The notes: a model not told the origin generated them from the letters alone. A stretch of 64,000 nt of DNA from Streptococcus sp. Marseille-Q0941 (GCF_943736975.1 NZ_CALSFO010000003.1:372001-436000); one strand, 5' to 3'; shown: positions 26,225-35,955, counted from the first letter of the stretch. Made by a program: numbers and translations.

Positions 26225-27508
26225 TTAAATATTTTCAAGAGCAAGACGTAAATCTTCAATCAAATCATCGACATTTTCAAGACCGATTGATAGACGGATT
26301 TGATTTTTAGCAACTCCTGCTGCTTCCAGATCAGAGTCAGACAATTGAGCATGGGTTGTAGTTGCCGGATGAACGACCAATGATTTGGCATCTGCTACGT
26401 TTGCAAGGTTTGAAAAGATTTCTAAGCTATCAATCACCTTACGAGCTTCTGCTTCTCCACCTTTAACATGGAAGGTAAAGATGGAACCAACACCTTTTGG
26501 TAAATATTTCTCCGCCAAGGCATGGTAAGGGCTATCAGCTAATTTTGGATAATTAACTTTTTCAACTTTTGGATGGTTCACAAGGAAATCAACAATTTTC
26601 TCAGCGTTTTGCACATGGCGTTCAACACGGAGAGATAGTGTTTCAAGACCTTGCAAGAGCAAGAATGAGTTAAATGGTGAAAGGGCAGCTCCCATATCGC
26701 GAAGCAATTGAACACGAGCAGCAACGATGAAGGCTGCAGCACCTACATCTCGAGTATAGCTCAAATTATGGTAGCTTGGATCTTCATTGACGAATTGAGG
26801 GAATTTCCCTGAGGCAGCCCAGTCAAATTTACCGCTATCTACGATCACACCACCTATTGTTGTACCGTGTCCTCCGATAAACTTGGTTGCCGAGTGAACT
26901 GAGATATCTACACCGTGTGAAAAGATATTAATGAGATATGGTGTTGCAAAAGTATTATCAGAAACTAAAGGAATTTGGTGTTTGTGAGCAATTTCAGCAA
27001 TTTTTTCGATATCAGGAATGTTGATAACTGGATTACCCAAAGTTTCAATCAAAACAAGTTTGGTATTATCTTTAATCGCTGCCTCTACTTCTTCTAGATT
27101 ATCAATATCAACAAAAGTTGTGGTGATTCCATATCGAGGAAGGGTTTCTTTCAAAAGGTTAAAGGTCCCACCGTAGATAGTTGAAGCTGCAACAACATGA
27201 TCACCTGCATGAGCAAGTCCAAGAATAGTATAAGTAAGAGCTGCCATCCCAGAAGCTGTGGCAAGTGCACCTACTCCGCCTTCTAGTGCTGCAATACGCT
27301 CTTCAAAGGCTGATGTAGTAGGATTTGTGATACGAGTATAGATATTACCAGCCTTCTGAAGTGCAAAGAGTTCTGCACCTTCTTGTGTATCTTCAAATAC
27401 AAAGGATGTTGTTTGATAAATAGGGACAGCACGAGACTTGGTAGTAGCATCTACCACTTGTCCTGCATGCAATTGTAGGGTTTCGAATTTAAATTCACGA
27501 GTCATCAT
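26225..27508 (-). CDS. metY: O-acetylhomoserine sulfhydrylase (MetY-type, Cys/Met PLP family)
   Basis: A 427-aa PLP enzyme, about 40 residues longer than cystathionine gamma-synthases, as is typical of MetY. PLP lysine in DISVHSATKFIGGHGTTIGG near residue 205; substrate-binding LGNPVINIPD and YTRITNPT are present. It makes homocysteine from O-acetylhomoserine and sulfide. Two tandem ATGs follow GGAGG; the second, at 27505, has slightly better spacing. Its promoter (27536-27564) diverges from that of the VIT transporter. Confidence 0.88.
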   Translation of the reverse strand: MMTREFKFETLQLHAGQVVDATTKSRAVPIYQTTSFVFEDTQEGAELFALQKAGNIYTRITNPTTSAFEERIAALEGGVGALATASGMAALTYTILGLAHAGDHVVAASTIYGGTFNLLKETLPRYGITTTFVDIDNLEEVEAAIKDNTKLVLIETLGNPVINIPDIEKIAEIAHKHQIPLVSDNTFATPYLINIFSHGVDISVHSATKFIGGHGTTIGGVIVDSGKFDWAASGKFPQFVNEDPSYHNLSYTRDVGAAAFIVAARVQLLRDMGAALSPFNSFLLLQGLETLSLRVERHVQNAEKIVDFLVNHPKVEKVNYPKLADSPYHALAEKYLPKGVGSIFTFHVKGGEAEARKVIDSLEIFSNLANVADAKSLVVHPATTTHAQLSDSDLEAAGVAKNQIRLSIGLENVDDLIEDLRLALENI

Positions 27509-27535
27509 CAGACCTCCAAAGATTTCATTAGATTA

Positions 27536-27564
27536 ATTGTATCATCTATAGCAGTCAGTTACAA
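27536..27564 (-). promoter_or_regulatory. metY promoter
   Basis: On the minus strand, TTGTAA (27559-27564), a 17-base spacer and TACAAT (27536-27541). Confidence 0.6.
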
Positions 27565-27648
27565 ATACAACTTTGTTATATATTGGCATAAGCAATAGCT
27601 ATGGCTATTATTAAAATTGTAGAACTTTTTTCAGATAGTTTAAAAAGT

Positions 27649-27677
27649 TTGTTTTCATTTCTCCTATACTTTATAAT
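27649..27677 (+). promoter_or_regulatory. Promoter of the VIT-family gene
   Basis: TTGTTT (27649-27654), a 17-base spacer and a perfect TATAAT (27672-27677), 20 bases before the ATG. Confidence 0.65.
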
Positions 27678-27696
27678 GGATAAAAAGGAGAAGACT

Positions 27697-28392
27697 ATGT
27701 CAGAAATTACACATGAAATTGATTCAAACTTTGCTAGTCGTTTAAATATTTTACGTGCTGGTGTGCTTGGAGCAAATGACGGGATCATTTCCATCGCAGG
27801 AGTTGTTATCGGGGTTGCCAGTGCAACCACTAATATCTGGATAATCTTTCTTTCAGGTTTGGCTGCCATCTTAGCGGGTGCCTTCTCTATGGCTGGAGGT
27901 GAATATGTTTCAGTTTCTACTCAAAAAGACACTGAGGAAGCCGCTGTAGCTCGTGAACAATTACTTTTGGATAAGGATATCGAGGCTGCAAAGAAATCTC
28001 TCTATGCTGCTTATCTTCAAAATTGTGAGTGTGAAACTTCAGCACAACTATTAGTCAATAAAGCCTTTCTAAAAAATCCACTTAAAGCCTTAGTTGAGGA
28101 AAAATACGGAATCGAGTATGAAGAGTTTACCAATCCTTGGCATGCTGCAGCATCTAGCTTCATTGCTTTTATTCTTGGTAGTTTACCACCAATGCTTTCC
28201 ATTACCATCTTTCCAAGCGAATTCAGAATTCCTGCAACTGTCTTTATCGTAGCAATTTCTCTATTGATTACAGGTTACACCAGTGCTAAACTCGGAAAAG
28301 CCCCAACCAAAACAGCTATGATTCGTAACCTTTGTATCGGTCTTTTGACCATGGGAGTGACCTATCTATTGGGTCAGTTGTTTAGTATTTAA
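27697..28392 (+). CDS. VIT1/CCC1-family transporter
   Basis: 231 aa. The ATG at 27697 has AAAAGGAG; upstream in-frame codons lie before the promoter and are rejected. Family features: NILRAGVLGANDGIISIAG in the first helix, AGAFSMAGGEYVSVSTQKD in the second, a cytoplasmic metal-binding helical region (ARTE-like acidic stretch) and three C-terminal membrane segments. Relatives move iron or manganese out of the cytosol. The metal here is not known. Confidence 0.85.
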   Translation: MSEITHEIDSNFASRLNILRAGVLGANDGIISIAGVVIGVASATTNIWIIFLSGLAAILAGAFSMAGGEYVSVSTQKDTEEAAVAREQLLLDKDIEAAKKSLYAAYLQNCECETSAQLLVNKAFLKNPLKALVEEKYGIEYEEFTNPWHAAASSFIAFILGSLPPMLSITIFPSEFRIPATVFIVAISLLITGYTSAKLGKAPTKTAMIRNLCIGLLTMGVTYLLGQLFSI

Positions 28393-28497
28393 TACTCATC
28401 GAAAATCAAATTCAAACCACGTCAGCTTCACCTTGCCGTACTCAAGTACAGCCTGCGGCTAGCTTCCTAGTTTACTCTTTGATTTTCATTGAGTATA
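28392..28497 (-). repeat. BOX element (boxA-boxC type)
   Basis: Read on the minus strand it begins TATACTCAATGAAAATCAAA, runs through AGGAAGCTAGCCGCAGGCTG and TACTTGAGTACGGCAAGG and ends with TTTTCGATGAGTATT. This is the standard pneumococcal/mitis BOX arrangement without boxB. The terminal inverted repeats fold into a long stem. It starts at the stop of the VIT gene and can serve as its terminator or 3' end. Confidence 0.9.
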
Positions 28498-28540
28498 AGA
28501 AAAAAAATGATGCTGGGCAAAAACTAGCTTTAAAATAAAA

Positions 28541-28905
28541 CTACACAGTGATTTCAGTCTTGAATTCCATCAAGAAGAAAGAAATACTGTGTGGTTTTTG
28601 AATAATAGATATTTTAGAGGCTAGTTTCTGGACCAATTTTGTGAGATTCATAGTCATGAAGGTGAATCCTATCTCTGTTTAGACGGCCTGTTTGTCACTA
28701 ACACGAACTCTTCGAAAGCAAAAAACAATCTATGCTCTACCATTTTAAGGGGTCATTTGAATGATTTTAGGTCCAGATAACACTTGAAGAGCATAAGCTA
28801 ACAGTGCATCTTCATATGCATAGTTGGATGAAATCTAGCACAACCAGTATGAGAGTTTTCCTATAGAAACATTTGACTTGGGATACTGTCAACAAATAGA
28901 CTAGA
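28541..28905 (-). pseudogene. Remnant of an IS1182-family transposase
   Basis: Only the two ends of a transposase can be read, in shifted frames with several stops. An N-terminal piece near 28893-28780 reads HTGCARFHPTMHMKMH then, one frame over, LAYALQVLSGPKIIQM, which resembles HTGRPAFHP...LLFAYSRRVFSGRKI of these enzymes. Near 28720-28620 the C-terminal end reads FRRVRVSDKQAV-stop-TEIGFTFMTMNLTKL. The catalytic middle is deleted, so it is non-functional. I see no clear terminal inverted repeats. From 28905 to 29068 I see nothing more. Confidence 0.7.
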
Positions 28906-29068
28906 CATTCATTAGTTGTTAGAATATCACAGAACAGAATTACTTCCAAACTTAACTGATTTATGTTATAACTTGTAAAATATTATCCACTTAAGGACGC
29001 GATTGTCAAGTTAAGATGCTAAGATTAAGAATTAACTTTTTTTATCTGAACATACATATAAAACACAA

Positions 29069-29569
29069 TCACTTACTTTTTTCTTTAAAAGATTCATATA
29101 TTTTTTTATATAACTCTTTTATATCTTTTTTCTGAGAATTCAACTCTTCTTTACCATAGTCAAAATTTGCTAATACAAATCCCTCGTCAGCATTAGAGAA
29201 AGTAAAAAATTCTATTTCAATGAGTTTGTTATGCTTAGAGTCCTCTATAGTGTCTCCTAAATTATTATTAAATTGCTTCACTTCTTCTTCACGAACTCCG
29301 AACCCAAAAGCAGCACCATTTGCAATAATGTTTGAAAATACTTCTTCTGAAGATGCTACTTCTTTTACAGTTATGAAGTATGTAGCTTCTTCCGTTTCTA
29401 CTTGTTTCACTTTATTCCATTTTTCTGTATCACTAGCAGAAACCGTAAAAACGGTTAACTCCATCGCTGGTTTATTGGTATTTTCTTTTTTGGTCATTTG
29501 TTTTCCAAAAAAGAAGAAGGCAAGTAACCCAGCTACAAAGATCAAAGCAATATAAATTATCTTTTTCAT
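29069..29569 (-). CDS. Membrane-anchored hypothetical protein of the bacteriocin cassette
   Basis: 166 aa. One N-terminal hydrophobic segment (IIYIALIFVAGLLAFFFFG) anchors a polar extracytoplasmic domain; there is no lipobox Cys. Its start overlaps the end of the ABC ATPase gene by 4 bases. Lactococcin-972 cassettes often carry a third, poorly conserved gene; it could be an immunity or accessory protein. Function inferred only from context. Confidence 0.6.
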   Translation of the reverse strand: MKKIIYIALIFVAGLLAFFFFGKQMTKKENTNKPAMELTVFTVSASDTEKWNKVKQVETEEATYFITVKEVASSEEVFSNIIANGAAFGFGVREEEVKQFNNNLGDTIEDSKHNKLIEIEFFTFSNADEGFVLANFDYGKEELNSQKKDIKELYKKIYESFKEKSK

Positions 29570-30189
29570 ACATTATCCCCTATATCTTTCATATCAATGA
29601 TCACATCAACTTTGTTATAGACAGCTGGATCATGCGTCGCTATTATAACATATTTGTCTTCATCTCTTTCATTTAATAATAAACGAATGATTTCTTTTCC
29701 AATCTCACCATCTAAAGCTCCTGTGGGTTCATCTGCTAAGATAATTTTACGTGGTTTCATTAACATTCTGGCAATAGCTACACGTTGAGCCTGCCCTCCA
29801 GACAATTCATATATTTTTTGATGTAAATAGTCGCTCGACAGTCCTACTTTTTCAAGTGTATCAGTTATTATTTTTTTGTCTTTAGTAATAAGTTTCAAAT
29901 TATCATATACTGTTTTGTTTTCGATTAAAGAATAATTCTGAAATACATATCCAACAGTATTTTTAAAGAAAGTTCTTTCTTTTATCTTCCAAATATCCTG
30001 TTTATCAACTAAAACGTTCCCACTATCAATTTTTTCTAATCTTCCTATAATATTAAGAAGAGTACTTTTACCAGAGCCAGAACCTCCAATCAATGCATAG
30101 CTTTTTCCAGATTCAAATGTTAAATTTAAGTCTGTAAAGATCTTTTTTGAGCCAAAACTTTTTGAAACGTTCAAAAGGTCAATTGTCAT
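29566..30189 (-). CDS. ABC transporter ATPase, lactococcin-972 export group
   Basis: 207 aa. Walker A GGSGSGKST near residue 36, signature LSGGQAQRVAIARML near residue 129, Walker B KIILADEPTGALDG and a switch His in ATHDPA. It resembles MacB/LolD-type ATPases that work with large extracytoplasmic permeases. It overlaps both neighbours by 4 bases, so cassette proteins are made in stoichiometric coupling. Likely exports, or gives resistance to, the bacteriocin encoded at 32255. Confidence 0.85.
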   Translation of the reverse strand: MTIDLLNVSKSFGSKKIFTDLNLTFESGKSYALIGGSGSGKSTLLNIIGRLEKIDSGNVLVDKQDIWKIKERTFFKNTVGYVFQNYSLIENKTVYDNLKLITKDKKIITDTLEKVGLSSDYLHQKIYELSGGQAQRVAIARMLMKPRKIILADEPTGALDGEIGKEIIRLLLNERDEDKYVIIATHDPAVYNKVDVIIDMKDIGDNV

Positions 30190-32174
30190 GTTTCATCTCC
30201 TTTTAAAATTTTAGTATAGCTTTCAGATAATTTTCTAAAACTCATGATTATTGACAACATCAAAACGAGTAGAGAAGCAAGACCAATATATAGCAGCTCT
30301 ATTTGCCCTGTCATAAGAAATGTAAATAGGATAACCAGTGTAATTGTCATCATAAAATACTTGAGACTTGAAATTGCTATATATGTTTTTGACAGACCCA
30401 AAATGATTTTTTTCACATATTCATTCTGTTTTAGGGCAATATAAAGTTGGACATATTGATAAATGAGTATAAAGACAATACTGTAAATTATCTTCTGCAA
30501 GATTTGTGACAGTAGAATTTGGTGCTCTAAGGACTGGATCTTTAATTTGACAATTTGGTAAACATCTACTGGATTCATTGAAACATTCAACTGGGTAGCC
30601 ATCTCATTTATTTTCTTTACCGCCTCAGGACTAAAAAGAGACTTACTTGTTATATTACTAGCCAAAGAAAAATTGTTGTTTTCGATCATTTTGTCTGTAT
30701 CTAACACAACAACAATGTTATCTTTGCTATCTGCTACACTTGGCAGCGGTAAAAGCTCTTTCATTTTATAATTATCATCAGCATCCTCATTGAAATAAAA
30801 AATTCTTTCACCATCAGGAATTATTTGTACTGCAAGCTCTTCTTTTGTATAGTGTGTTCCAATAAATTGTTCTGCTACAACTGTATTCTCAATGGATTTC
30901 TGGTTTTCTTTCCATTTCTCAGGAATATAAATGGTTGCTATCTTATTATCTAAAAGATGATAGTTTGTTCCATTCACTTTATTTTCTAGGTTAGCACCTG
31001 TTTGATTGATATAAATCAACTCTTTATTTATTTCTGGATTCGTTATTCCGTCATTTTCTAATTGTTTAGAAAAGTCTTCGAAAGCATGAGACATTTTCAT
31101 AAAATCTGGAACATAGGCCGAGGATCGTTCTATATATAAATAATCTAAGTTTTTTAAGGAAGCAGCTATCTGTAGATACTGACCATCCGAATCGCTTACT
31201 TCTCCATTTTTAGCAGAGTTATTTTCAATTCCAAGGAACTCAATCCTTCTCCAGTCTTTTACTGTGTCCCATGGTACTAAATTCTGTATCTGTATGTTAA
31301 TACTGGATTGGCTACTCTTTGTTTCTTGTAAAAAAATTCCTGATACAAGGATGATAATCGAAATAATGGCAAGCCATACGACAAAAATAAGCTTGTTTTT
31401 CGCCTTGTTTTTGATAATTTCAATGGGCTTTTCAATCTGAATCGTCAACCAAAATAAAACAAAGGTGATGAGATCAATGATTTGAAATAGTATAAAATTC
31501 GTTAAAAGCAGAGAGAAAAATAACTTAGAACTATAAGTGAAGAAACCATTTCCCAAAAAAGAACTGTAAGAAATCATCAATAAAGCCATCATAATCAGTT
31601 CAAAAATAAGAGAAATGACATACTCTCTTCTAAGGTCGTATACAGGCAATCCCAAAGACCGTCGTATCACTCCTTCTTTGATCTGCCTCGTCCTAACAAC
31701 AAATAAAACAACTAATAAAGTTAAGTAAATTGACCCCATTAAAAGTATTCTTAAAGTTCCAGTGAATTGTAATATTCCTCCTATATACCAAGGATAAGCC
31801 ATATAGACTGTTTGCAGTCCTGTCATCGTAAGTGGTTTCAAACTGTCTATATTTATTTTTCCAAGGGTGTAATACATCCCTATTATTGGTGCTGACTTTA
31901 ATTGTTCATTATTTACATCATCGACATTTACATACTTCAACTGACCAGAACTCTGAACGACCGGCTTGTAAATGGTAACATTTTCCGTTTTTGATAGGTC
32001 ACGAATCATTTCGTAAATTTCGTTATTTGAAAGATTGCTTTTCCCTTGAATAGAAAAAGCACCATCAATTGGTAAAGGTATGGGAGTTTCGGTATCGCTA
32101 ATAGTGACCAGACCAATTGCAGCGATCAAACAAAAGAAGAATCCAATGATACATAATTTTAATTTCATAAGCAA
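30186..32174 (-). CDS. Bacteriocin-associated integral membrane permease (DUF1430-type)
   Basis: 662 aa. An N-terminal segment followed by an extracytoplasmic stretch, then a cluster of helices (about residues 130-290), a large polar domain (about 290-545) and four C-terminal helices. This layout matches the permease partner of Lcn972-type ABC exporters. It begins with MLMKLKLCIIGFFFCLIAAIG, a signal-anchor. An 81-base gap with a terminator separates it from the bacteriocin gene, so permease expression depends on read-through. Confidence 0.8.
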   Translation of the reverse strand: MLMKLKLCIIGFFFCLIAAIGLVTISDTETPIPLPIDGAFSIQGKSNLSNNEIYEMIRDLSKTENVTIYKPVVQSSGQLKYVNVDDVNNEQLKSAPIIGMYYTLGKINIDSLKPLTMTGLQTVYMAYPWYIGGILQFTGTLRILLMGSIYLTLLVVLFVVRTRQIKEGVIRRSLGLPVYDLRREYVISLIFELIMMALLMISYSSFLGNGFFTYSSKLFFSLLLTNFILFQIIDLITFVLFWLTIQIEKPIEIIKNKAKNKLIFVVWLAIISIIILVSGIFLQETKSSQSSINIQIQNLVPWDTVKDWRRIEFLGIENNSAKNGEVSDSDGQYLQIAASLKNLDYLYIERSSAYVPDFMKMSHAFEDFSKQLENDGITNPEINKELIYINQTGANLENKVNGTNYHLLDNKIATIYIPEKWKENQKSIENTVVAEQFIGTHYTKEELAVQIIPDGERIFYFNEDADDNYKMKELLPLPSVADSKDNIVVVLDTDKMIENNNFSLASNITSKSLFSPEAVKKINEMATQLNVSMNPVDVYQIVKLKIQSLEHQILLSQILQKIIYSIVFILIYQYVQLYIALKQNEYVKKIILGLSKTYIAISSLKYFMMTITLVILFTFLMTGQIELLYIGLASLLVLMLSIIMSFRKLSESYTKILKGDET

Positions 32175-32185
32175 TTACCATATTA

Positions 32186-32213
32186 CAAAAGACCCTATTT
32201 TATAATTGGGTCT
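32186..32213 (-). terminator. Terminator between bacteriocin and permease genes
   Basis: On the minus strand, AGACCC / GGGTCT around a 12-base AT-rich loop, then TTTTG. A weak stem suited to partial termination, giving more bacteriocin than transporter. Confidence 0.6.
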
Positions 32214-32254
32214 CTTGTTTTCATAAATTATTTTTAAAATCTATAATAATCCCA

Positions 32255-32551
32255 TTATGCATTTAATCGAACATCGCTCCAAGATTTTCTTGCACCTGAA
32301 TATGCCCATCCATAATCTTTTTTATCCTGAGCTTTAACTGTTCCCCAAAAATTCGTTACTGAAGATTTTGAACCAATATTAGCTGGAGACTTAACAAAGT
32401 AATTCGAATAACCATAGCTATCACTTACACCATACTCCCATACATCCATAATCGGATATGGAGCAGGATGTGCTGTAGTTGCACTAACAACACTAGCTGC
32501 AATAGCAAAGCTAAAACTGAAAACACTTGCAGCTAGAAAAACATTGAACAC
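32255..32551 (-). CDS. Lactococcin 972 family bacteriocin precursor
   Basis: 98 aa: a hydrophobic signal sequence ending at about ASVVSATTA, then a mature peptide of about 70 residues rich in Trp, Tyr, Gly and Ser (VWEYGVSDSYGYSNYF, ending GWAYSGARKSW). Lcn972 binds lipid II and blocks septum formation. The only in-frame start after the promoter is the GTG at 32551, with no ribosome site. The upstream in-frame codons would encode a basic K-C-K-H-L-H-R-N n-region but contain no start codon, so the 5' end may be damaged or translated unusually. Confidence 0.8.
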   Translation of the reverse strand: MFNVFLAASVFSFSFAIAASVVSATTAHPAPYPIMDVWEYGVSDSYGYSNYFVKSPANIGSKSSVTNFWGTVKAQDKKDYGWAYSGARKSWSDVRLNA

Positions 32552-32558
32552 ATTTCGG

Positions 32559-32607
32559 TGTAAGTGCTTACATTTTTTATTTTAGTATTTTTTTTGAGGC
32601 TTGTCAA
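32559..32607 (-). promoter_or_regulatory. Bacteriocin promoter with cre-like operator
   Basis: On the minus strand, a perfect TTGACA (32602-32607), a 17-base spacer and TAAAAT (32579-32584). At the expected start of transcription lies the perfect palindrome TGTAAGCACTTACA (32559-32572). It fits the CcpA cre consensus TGWAANCGNTNWCA at all but one position, so catabolite repression is likely. The rest of 32608-32848 shows no gene. Confidence 0.65.
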
Positions 32608-32848
32608 GTGTTTTTAAATATAATTTTTTGGAAAATAGGGATATCTATAAAGTAAGAATTTGCAAAACAAACTCATATCCCCCATGTTCTTCAGTAAATG
32701 AATATGGTTATGGTACAATTAAAAATGAGTATTCAATCGTAATTATTTCTATATTAAGATCCTTAAAATACACCTTATACCTCTTTCTTATTGAAATAAG
32801 ATATTGTCTTTAACAGAAAATGTAACTAACAAATTGTGTTTAGGTAAA

Positions 32849-32876
32849 AGAAAACCCCTTGATACTACAAGGGATT
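32849..32876 (-). terminator. Terminator downstream of the PspC-like gene
   Basis: On the minus strand, CCCTTG / CAAGGG around TAGTAT, followed by GTTTTCTTTT. Confidence 0.75.
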
Positions 32877-32902
32877 AATTCTTTAATGATCGATATAATG
32901 AT

Positions 32903-33175
32903 TTACCAAAACCAACCTTCGTCATCTTTGATTGGTTCAGCTTCTTTGATTTTGCGTGGTCCTGTTCCGTACATTTCTGCTTCGATATCTTCCTTGGTGG
33001 GTAAGATATAGGCTAGGATGAAATAGATGATGATACCAAGTCCGAAGTTTGCGATTGTAAAGATAGCAAAAATGAAGCGCACAAGAGTAACATCAAGATC
33101 CCATTTATCAGAGAGTCCAGCAAGTACTCCTGATATCATACGATTTCGTCTCATTTTATAAAATTTTTTATTCAT
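32903..33175 (-). CDS. PspC-domain membrane protein
   Basis: A 90-aa protein starting at the ATG at 33175 (MNKKFYKMRRN) with AGAGG upstream; the longer in-frame reading to 33235 lacks a ribosome site. A PspC/YvlC-type domain has the basic RRNRMISGVLAGLSDKW followed by one strongly hydrophobic helix (LVRFIFAIFTIANFGLGIIIYFIL) and a polar tail. PspC proteins respond to envelope stress. It may be cotranscribed with the SprT-like gene upstream. Confidence 0.8.
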   Translation of the reverse strand: MNKKFYKMRRNRMISGVLAGLSDKWDLDVTLVRFIFAIFTIANFGLGIIIYFILAYILPTKEDIEAEMYGTGPRKIKEAEPIKDDEGWFW

Positions 33176-33234
33176 TGTTTGTACCTCTTTCGGTATTCTT
33201 GAAATAAGTATAACATGAACTAAAACAGCCTGCA

Positions 33235-33684
33235 TCAGTCCTTAGGCGGATTTTGCAAAATGAGTTTGCCACGACAGAGACCACAACGATAACGTTTGGT
33301 ATCAATTCGTCGCTTTCGTTGATAGGTTTGGTGACAAGTCTGACAAGTATAGACTAGAACTGGTGTTTGACTGACACTTAATAAGGGAGGAACAAAGCGG
33401 AGTCCATCCACTTCTTTTAACAGTTCCTTAAAGGCTACATCTTTATGTTTATACCCCTTGCCCTCATAGTATAGATGATAATGACAGAGTTCGTGACGGA
33501 CAATTTTCCGAAAAACCTCTAAACCAAGTTCTTGATAGACTTTTGGATTAAAATCCAAATGCCCATCCTGTGGAAAGAATCGCCCACCTGTCGACCGTAA
33601 GCGAGTATTCCATTGAGCTTGGTGTTTGAAAGGTTTTCCAAAGTCTTCTAAAGAGACTTGTTTAACGTAATCAGTTAGATTCAT
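33235..33684 (-). CDS. SprT-like zinc metalloprotease-fold protein
   Basis: 149 aa from the ATG at 33684. Zincin motif [17 protein letters not shown] (HExxH near residue 66 plus a third His) is followed by a C-terminal zinc ribbon with CQTC...CGLC. This is the SprT-like (YpcK/SprL) layout. Proteolytic activity is not shown for bacterial members. It overlaps the end of tex by 14 bases, so the two are coupled. Confidence 0.85.
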   Translation of the reverse strand: MNLTDYVKQVSLEDFGKPFKHQAQWNTRLRSTGGRFFPQDGHLDFNPKVYQELGLEVFRKIVRHELCHYHLYYEGKGYKHKDVAFKELLKEVDGLRFVPPLLSVSQTPVLVYTCQTCHQTYQRKRRIDTKRYRCGLCRGKLILQNPPKD

Positions 33685-35800
33685 CTGGAGCAAGGAGCGA
33701 CAGATTTACTTTTTCGCGTTGGACATCAATCTTCTTCACCCAAACGGTTACCAAATCACCAACTGAAACGACTTGACTCGGATGCTTGATGAATTTCTTG
33801 CTCATATGAGAGATATGAATCAGGCCATCCTCGTGAATACCAATATCAACAAAGGCACCGAAGTCAACGACGTTACGAACAACGCCTTCAAGCTTCTGGC
33901 CAACTTTCAAGTCTTTGATATCCAAGACATCCTGCCGAAGGACTGGAGCATCAAAAGAATCACGGAAATCACGCCCTGGTTTGAGAAGGTCTGAAATAAT
34001 ATCTTTAAGTGTTTCTTGACCGAGGTCTAGCTCTTGTGCCATTTCCTTAATTGAAATAGATTTGAGTTTGACTTGAGCTTCTTCATTGAGGTCTTTAATA
34101 TCCAAACGTTTGAAGAGTTCTTTTACAGCAGCATAGTTTTCTGGGTGAACACCTGTATTATCAAGGATATTGTTACTTTCAGGGATACGGAGGAAGCCTG
34201 CAGCCTGTTCAAACGCTTTAGCACCTAAACGAGGAACTTTCTTGATTTGGGCGCGTGAAGTGATTTTACCTTCTTCTTCACGATACTTAACGATATTTTC
34301 AGAAATGGTTTTGTTAAGACCAGCTACGTGTGAAAGTAAGGCTGGACTAGCCGTATTGATATTAACACCGACTTGGTTCACTACTGTATCCACAACAAAG
34401 TCAAGACTTTCAGACAGTTTCTTTTGACTAACATCGTGCTGATATTGACCGACACCGATGGATTTTGGATCAATTTTAACCAATTCAGCAAGGGGGTCTT
34501 GCAAGCGACGGGCAATAGAAATAGCAGAACGTTTTTCAACGGTTAAGTCAGGAAACTCTTGTCGAGCAAGTTCACTAGCGGAGTATACGGAAGCTCCACT
34601 CTCATTGACAATAACATAGCTAACCTCAGGGAAATCTTTAAGTACTTCAGCGACGAAGGCTTCGCTCTCACGACTAGCGGTACCATTTCCGATAGCAATG
34701 ATTTCAACACCATATTGGCCAATCAAATCCGCCAAATCTCTCTTTGCTCCTTCGATCTGACGAGCTGAAGCTGGTTTGACAGGATAAATAACTTGTGTTG
34801 TCAGCATCTTACCAGTCGCATCTACAACCGCAAGCTTGGCACCTGTACGAAAAGCAGGGTCAAAACCAAGGACCACGCGCCCTTTAAGAGGTGCAACAAG
34901 GAGAAGATTGCGGAGGTTTTCTGAAAAGAGTTGAATTGCTCCTTCTTCTGCCTTTTCTGTTAGTTCAGTACGAATACGACGCTCAATAGCTGGTAATACT
35001 TTTTTCTTAACAGATTGCTGAATAACTTCGTCAATATAAGCATTCTTAACCTTGAAACGTGCAGCAAAGAAAGATAGAATACGATCAGTCGCATGCTCAA
35101 AGCCAATCTTCAAAATGCCTAGCTTCTCACCACGATTAAGGGCAAGCGTACGGTAGCCTTGCATGTTTGCAACTGTCTCTGAAAAATCATAATAAATCTG
35201 AAAGACTTGTTTTTCATCAAGACTCTCATCTTTGACTTGAGAAGTAATCTTAGAGCGTCTAATAACCTCTTGATAGGTCATTGAACGTAAAGTAACATCC
35301 TCAGAAAGAGCTTCAACCAAGATATCTACTGCCCCAGTTAAAGTTTCTTGTGGAGTCATGAAACCTTCACAGACAAATGCTTCTGCTTCTTTTTCCAGGT
35401 CAGAAACATTTTGTAAGATTAAACGAGCAAGAGGAAAGAGTCCAGCTTCACGCGCAATGGTTGCCTTGGTCCGACGTTTCTCTTTATAAGGAAGATAGAG
35501 TTCTTCTACGTCTGCAAGTTTTTCAGCTGATAGAATAGCTTCTTCCAATTCCTTGGTTAGCTTGCCTTGCTCTTTGATTTTTGCTAAGACGGCTTCCTTA
35601 CGATCATTTAGAGCGGTTAAACTCTTATCTAGGTCGATAATAGCTTTAATGGCTACCTCATCTAGACTTCCGGTCATATCTTTACGATAACGGGCGATAA
35701 AGGGGATAGTTGCTCCTTCTGCTGTCAAAGACAAAACAGTATCAATCTGCTTTAAAGTTACACCCAAATCTTGGGAAATTTTTTCATATTTTTTATCCAT
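33671..35800 (-). CDS. tex: Transcription accessory RNA-binding protein Tex
   Basis: 709 aa. Tex-N helical region, a YqgF-like RNase H fold ([16 protein letters not shown] near residue 316, [11 protein letters not shown]), helix-hairpin-helix motifs ([19 protein letters not shown]), and a C-terminal S1 domain ([21 protein letters not shown]) at about 630-700. It binds nucleic acid and affects expression of stress and toxin genes. It is the first gene of the tex-sprT-like unit. Confidence 0.93.
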   Translation of the reverse strand: MDKKYEKISQDLGVTLKQIDTVLSLTAEGATIPFIARYRKDMTGSLDEVAIKAIIDLDKSLTALNDRKEAVLAKIKEQGKLTKELEEAILSAEKLADVEELYLPYKEKRRTKATIAREAGLFPLARLILQNVSDLEKEAEAFVCEGFMTPQETLTGAVDILVEALSEDVTLRSMTYQEVIRRSKITSQVKDESLDEKQVFQIYYDFSETVANMQGYRTLALNRGEKLGILKIGFEHATDRILSFFAARFKVKNAYIDEVIQQSVKKKVLPAIERRIRTELTEKAEEGAIQLFSENLRNLLLVAPLKGRVVLGFDPAFRTGAKLAVVDATGKMLTTQVIYPVKPASARQIEGAKRDLADLIGQYGVEIIAIGNGTASRESEAFVAEVLKDFPEVSYVIVNESGASVYSASELARQEFPDLTVEKRSAISIARRLQDPLAELVKIDPKSIGVGQYQHDVSQKKLSESLDFVVDTVVNQVGVNINTASPALLSHVAGLNKTISENIVKYREEEGKITSRAQIKKVPRLGAKAFEQAAGFLRIPESNNILDNTGVHPENYAAVKELFKRLDIKDLNEEAQVKLKSISIKEMAQELDLGQETLKDIISDLLKPGRDFRDSFDAPVLRQDVLDIKDLKVGQKLEGVVRNVVDFGAFVDIGIHEDGLIHISHMSKKFIKHPSQVVSVGDLVTVWVKKIDVQREKVNLSLLAPDESN

Positions 35801-35955
35801 GAAACTATTATACCATAAGCGCGAAAGCTTGTTTTCATTAATTTGTTGCTTTATTTCAACTTTATAAAGATAAAAGCCATGTTTATTTTAAAATCCAAAC
35901 ATTTCTCAAAAATAATAGTATAATAGTCTTAACTAAAAGAATCGAGGTATGCCTT

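Noticed and set aside
28500-28905. A functional insertion sequence
   Set aside because: Stops, a frameshift and absence of the transposase middle show that it is a remnant.
32601-32813. A rightward gene between the bacteriocin and PspC genes
   Set aside because: A 70-codon open frame exists, but it lacks a ribosome site, overlaps the bacteriocin promoter and has no protein-like pattern.
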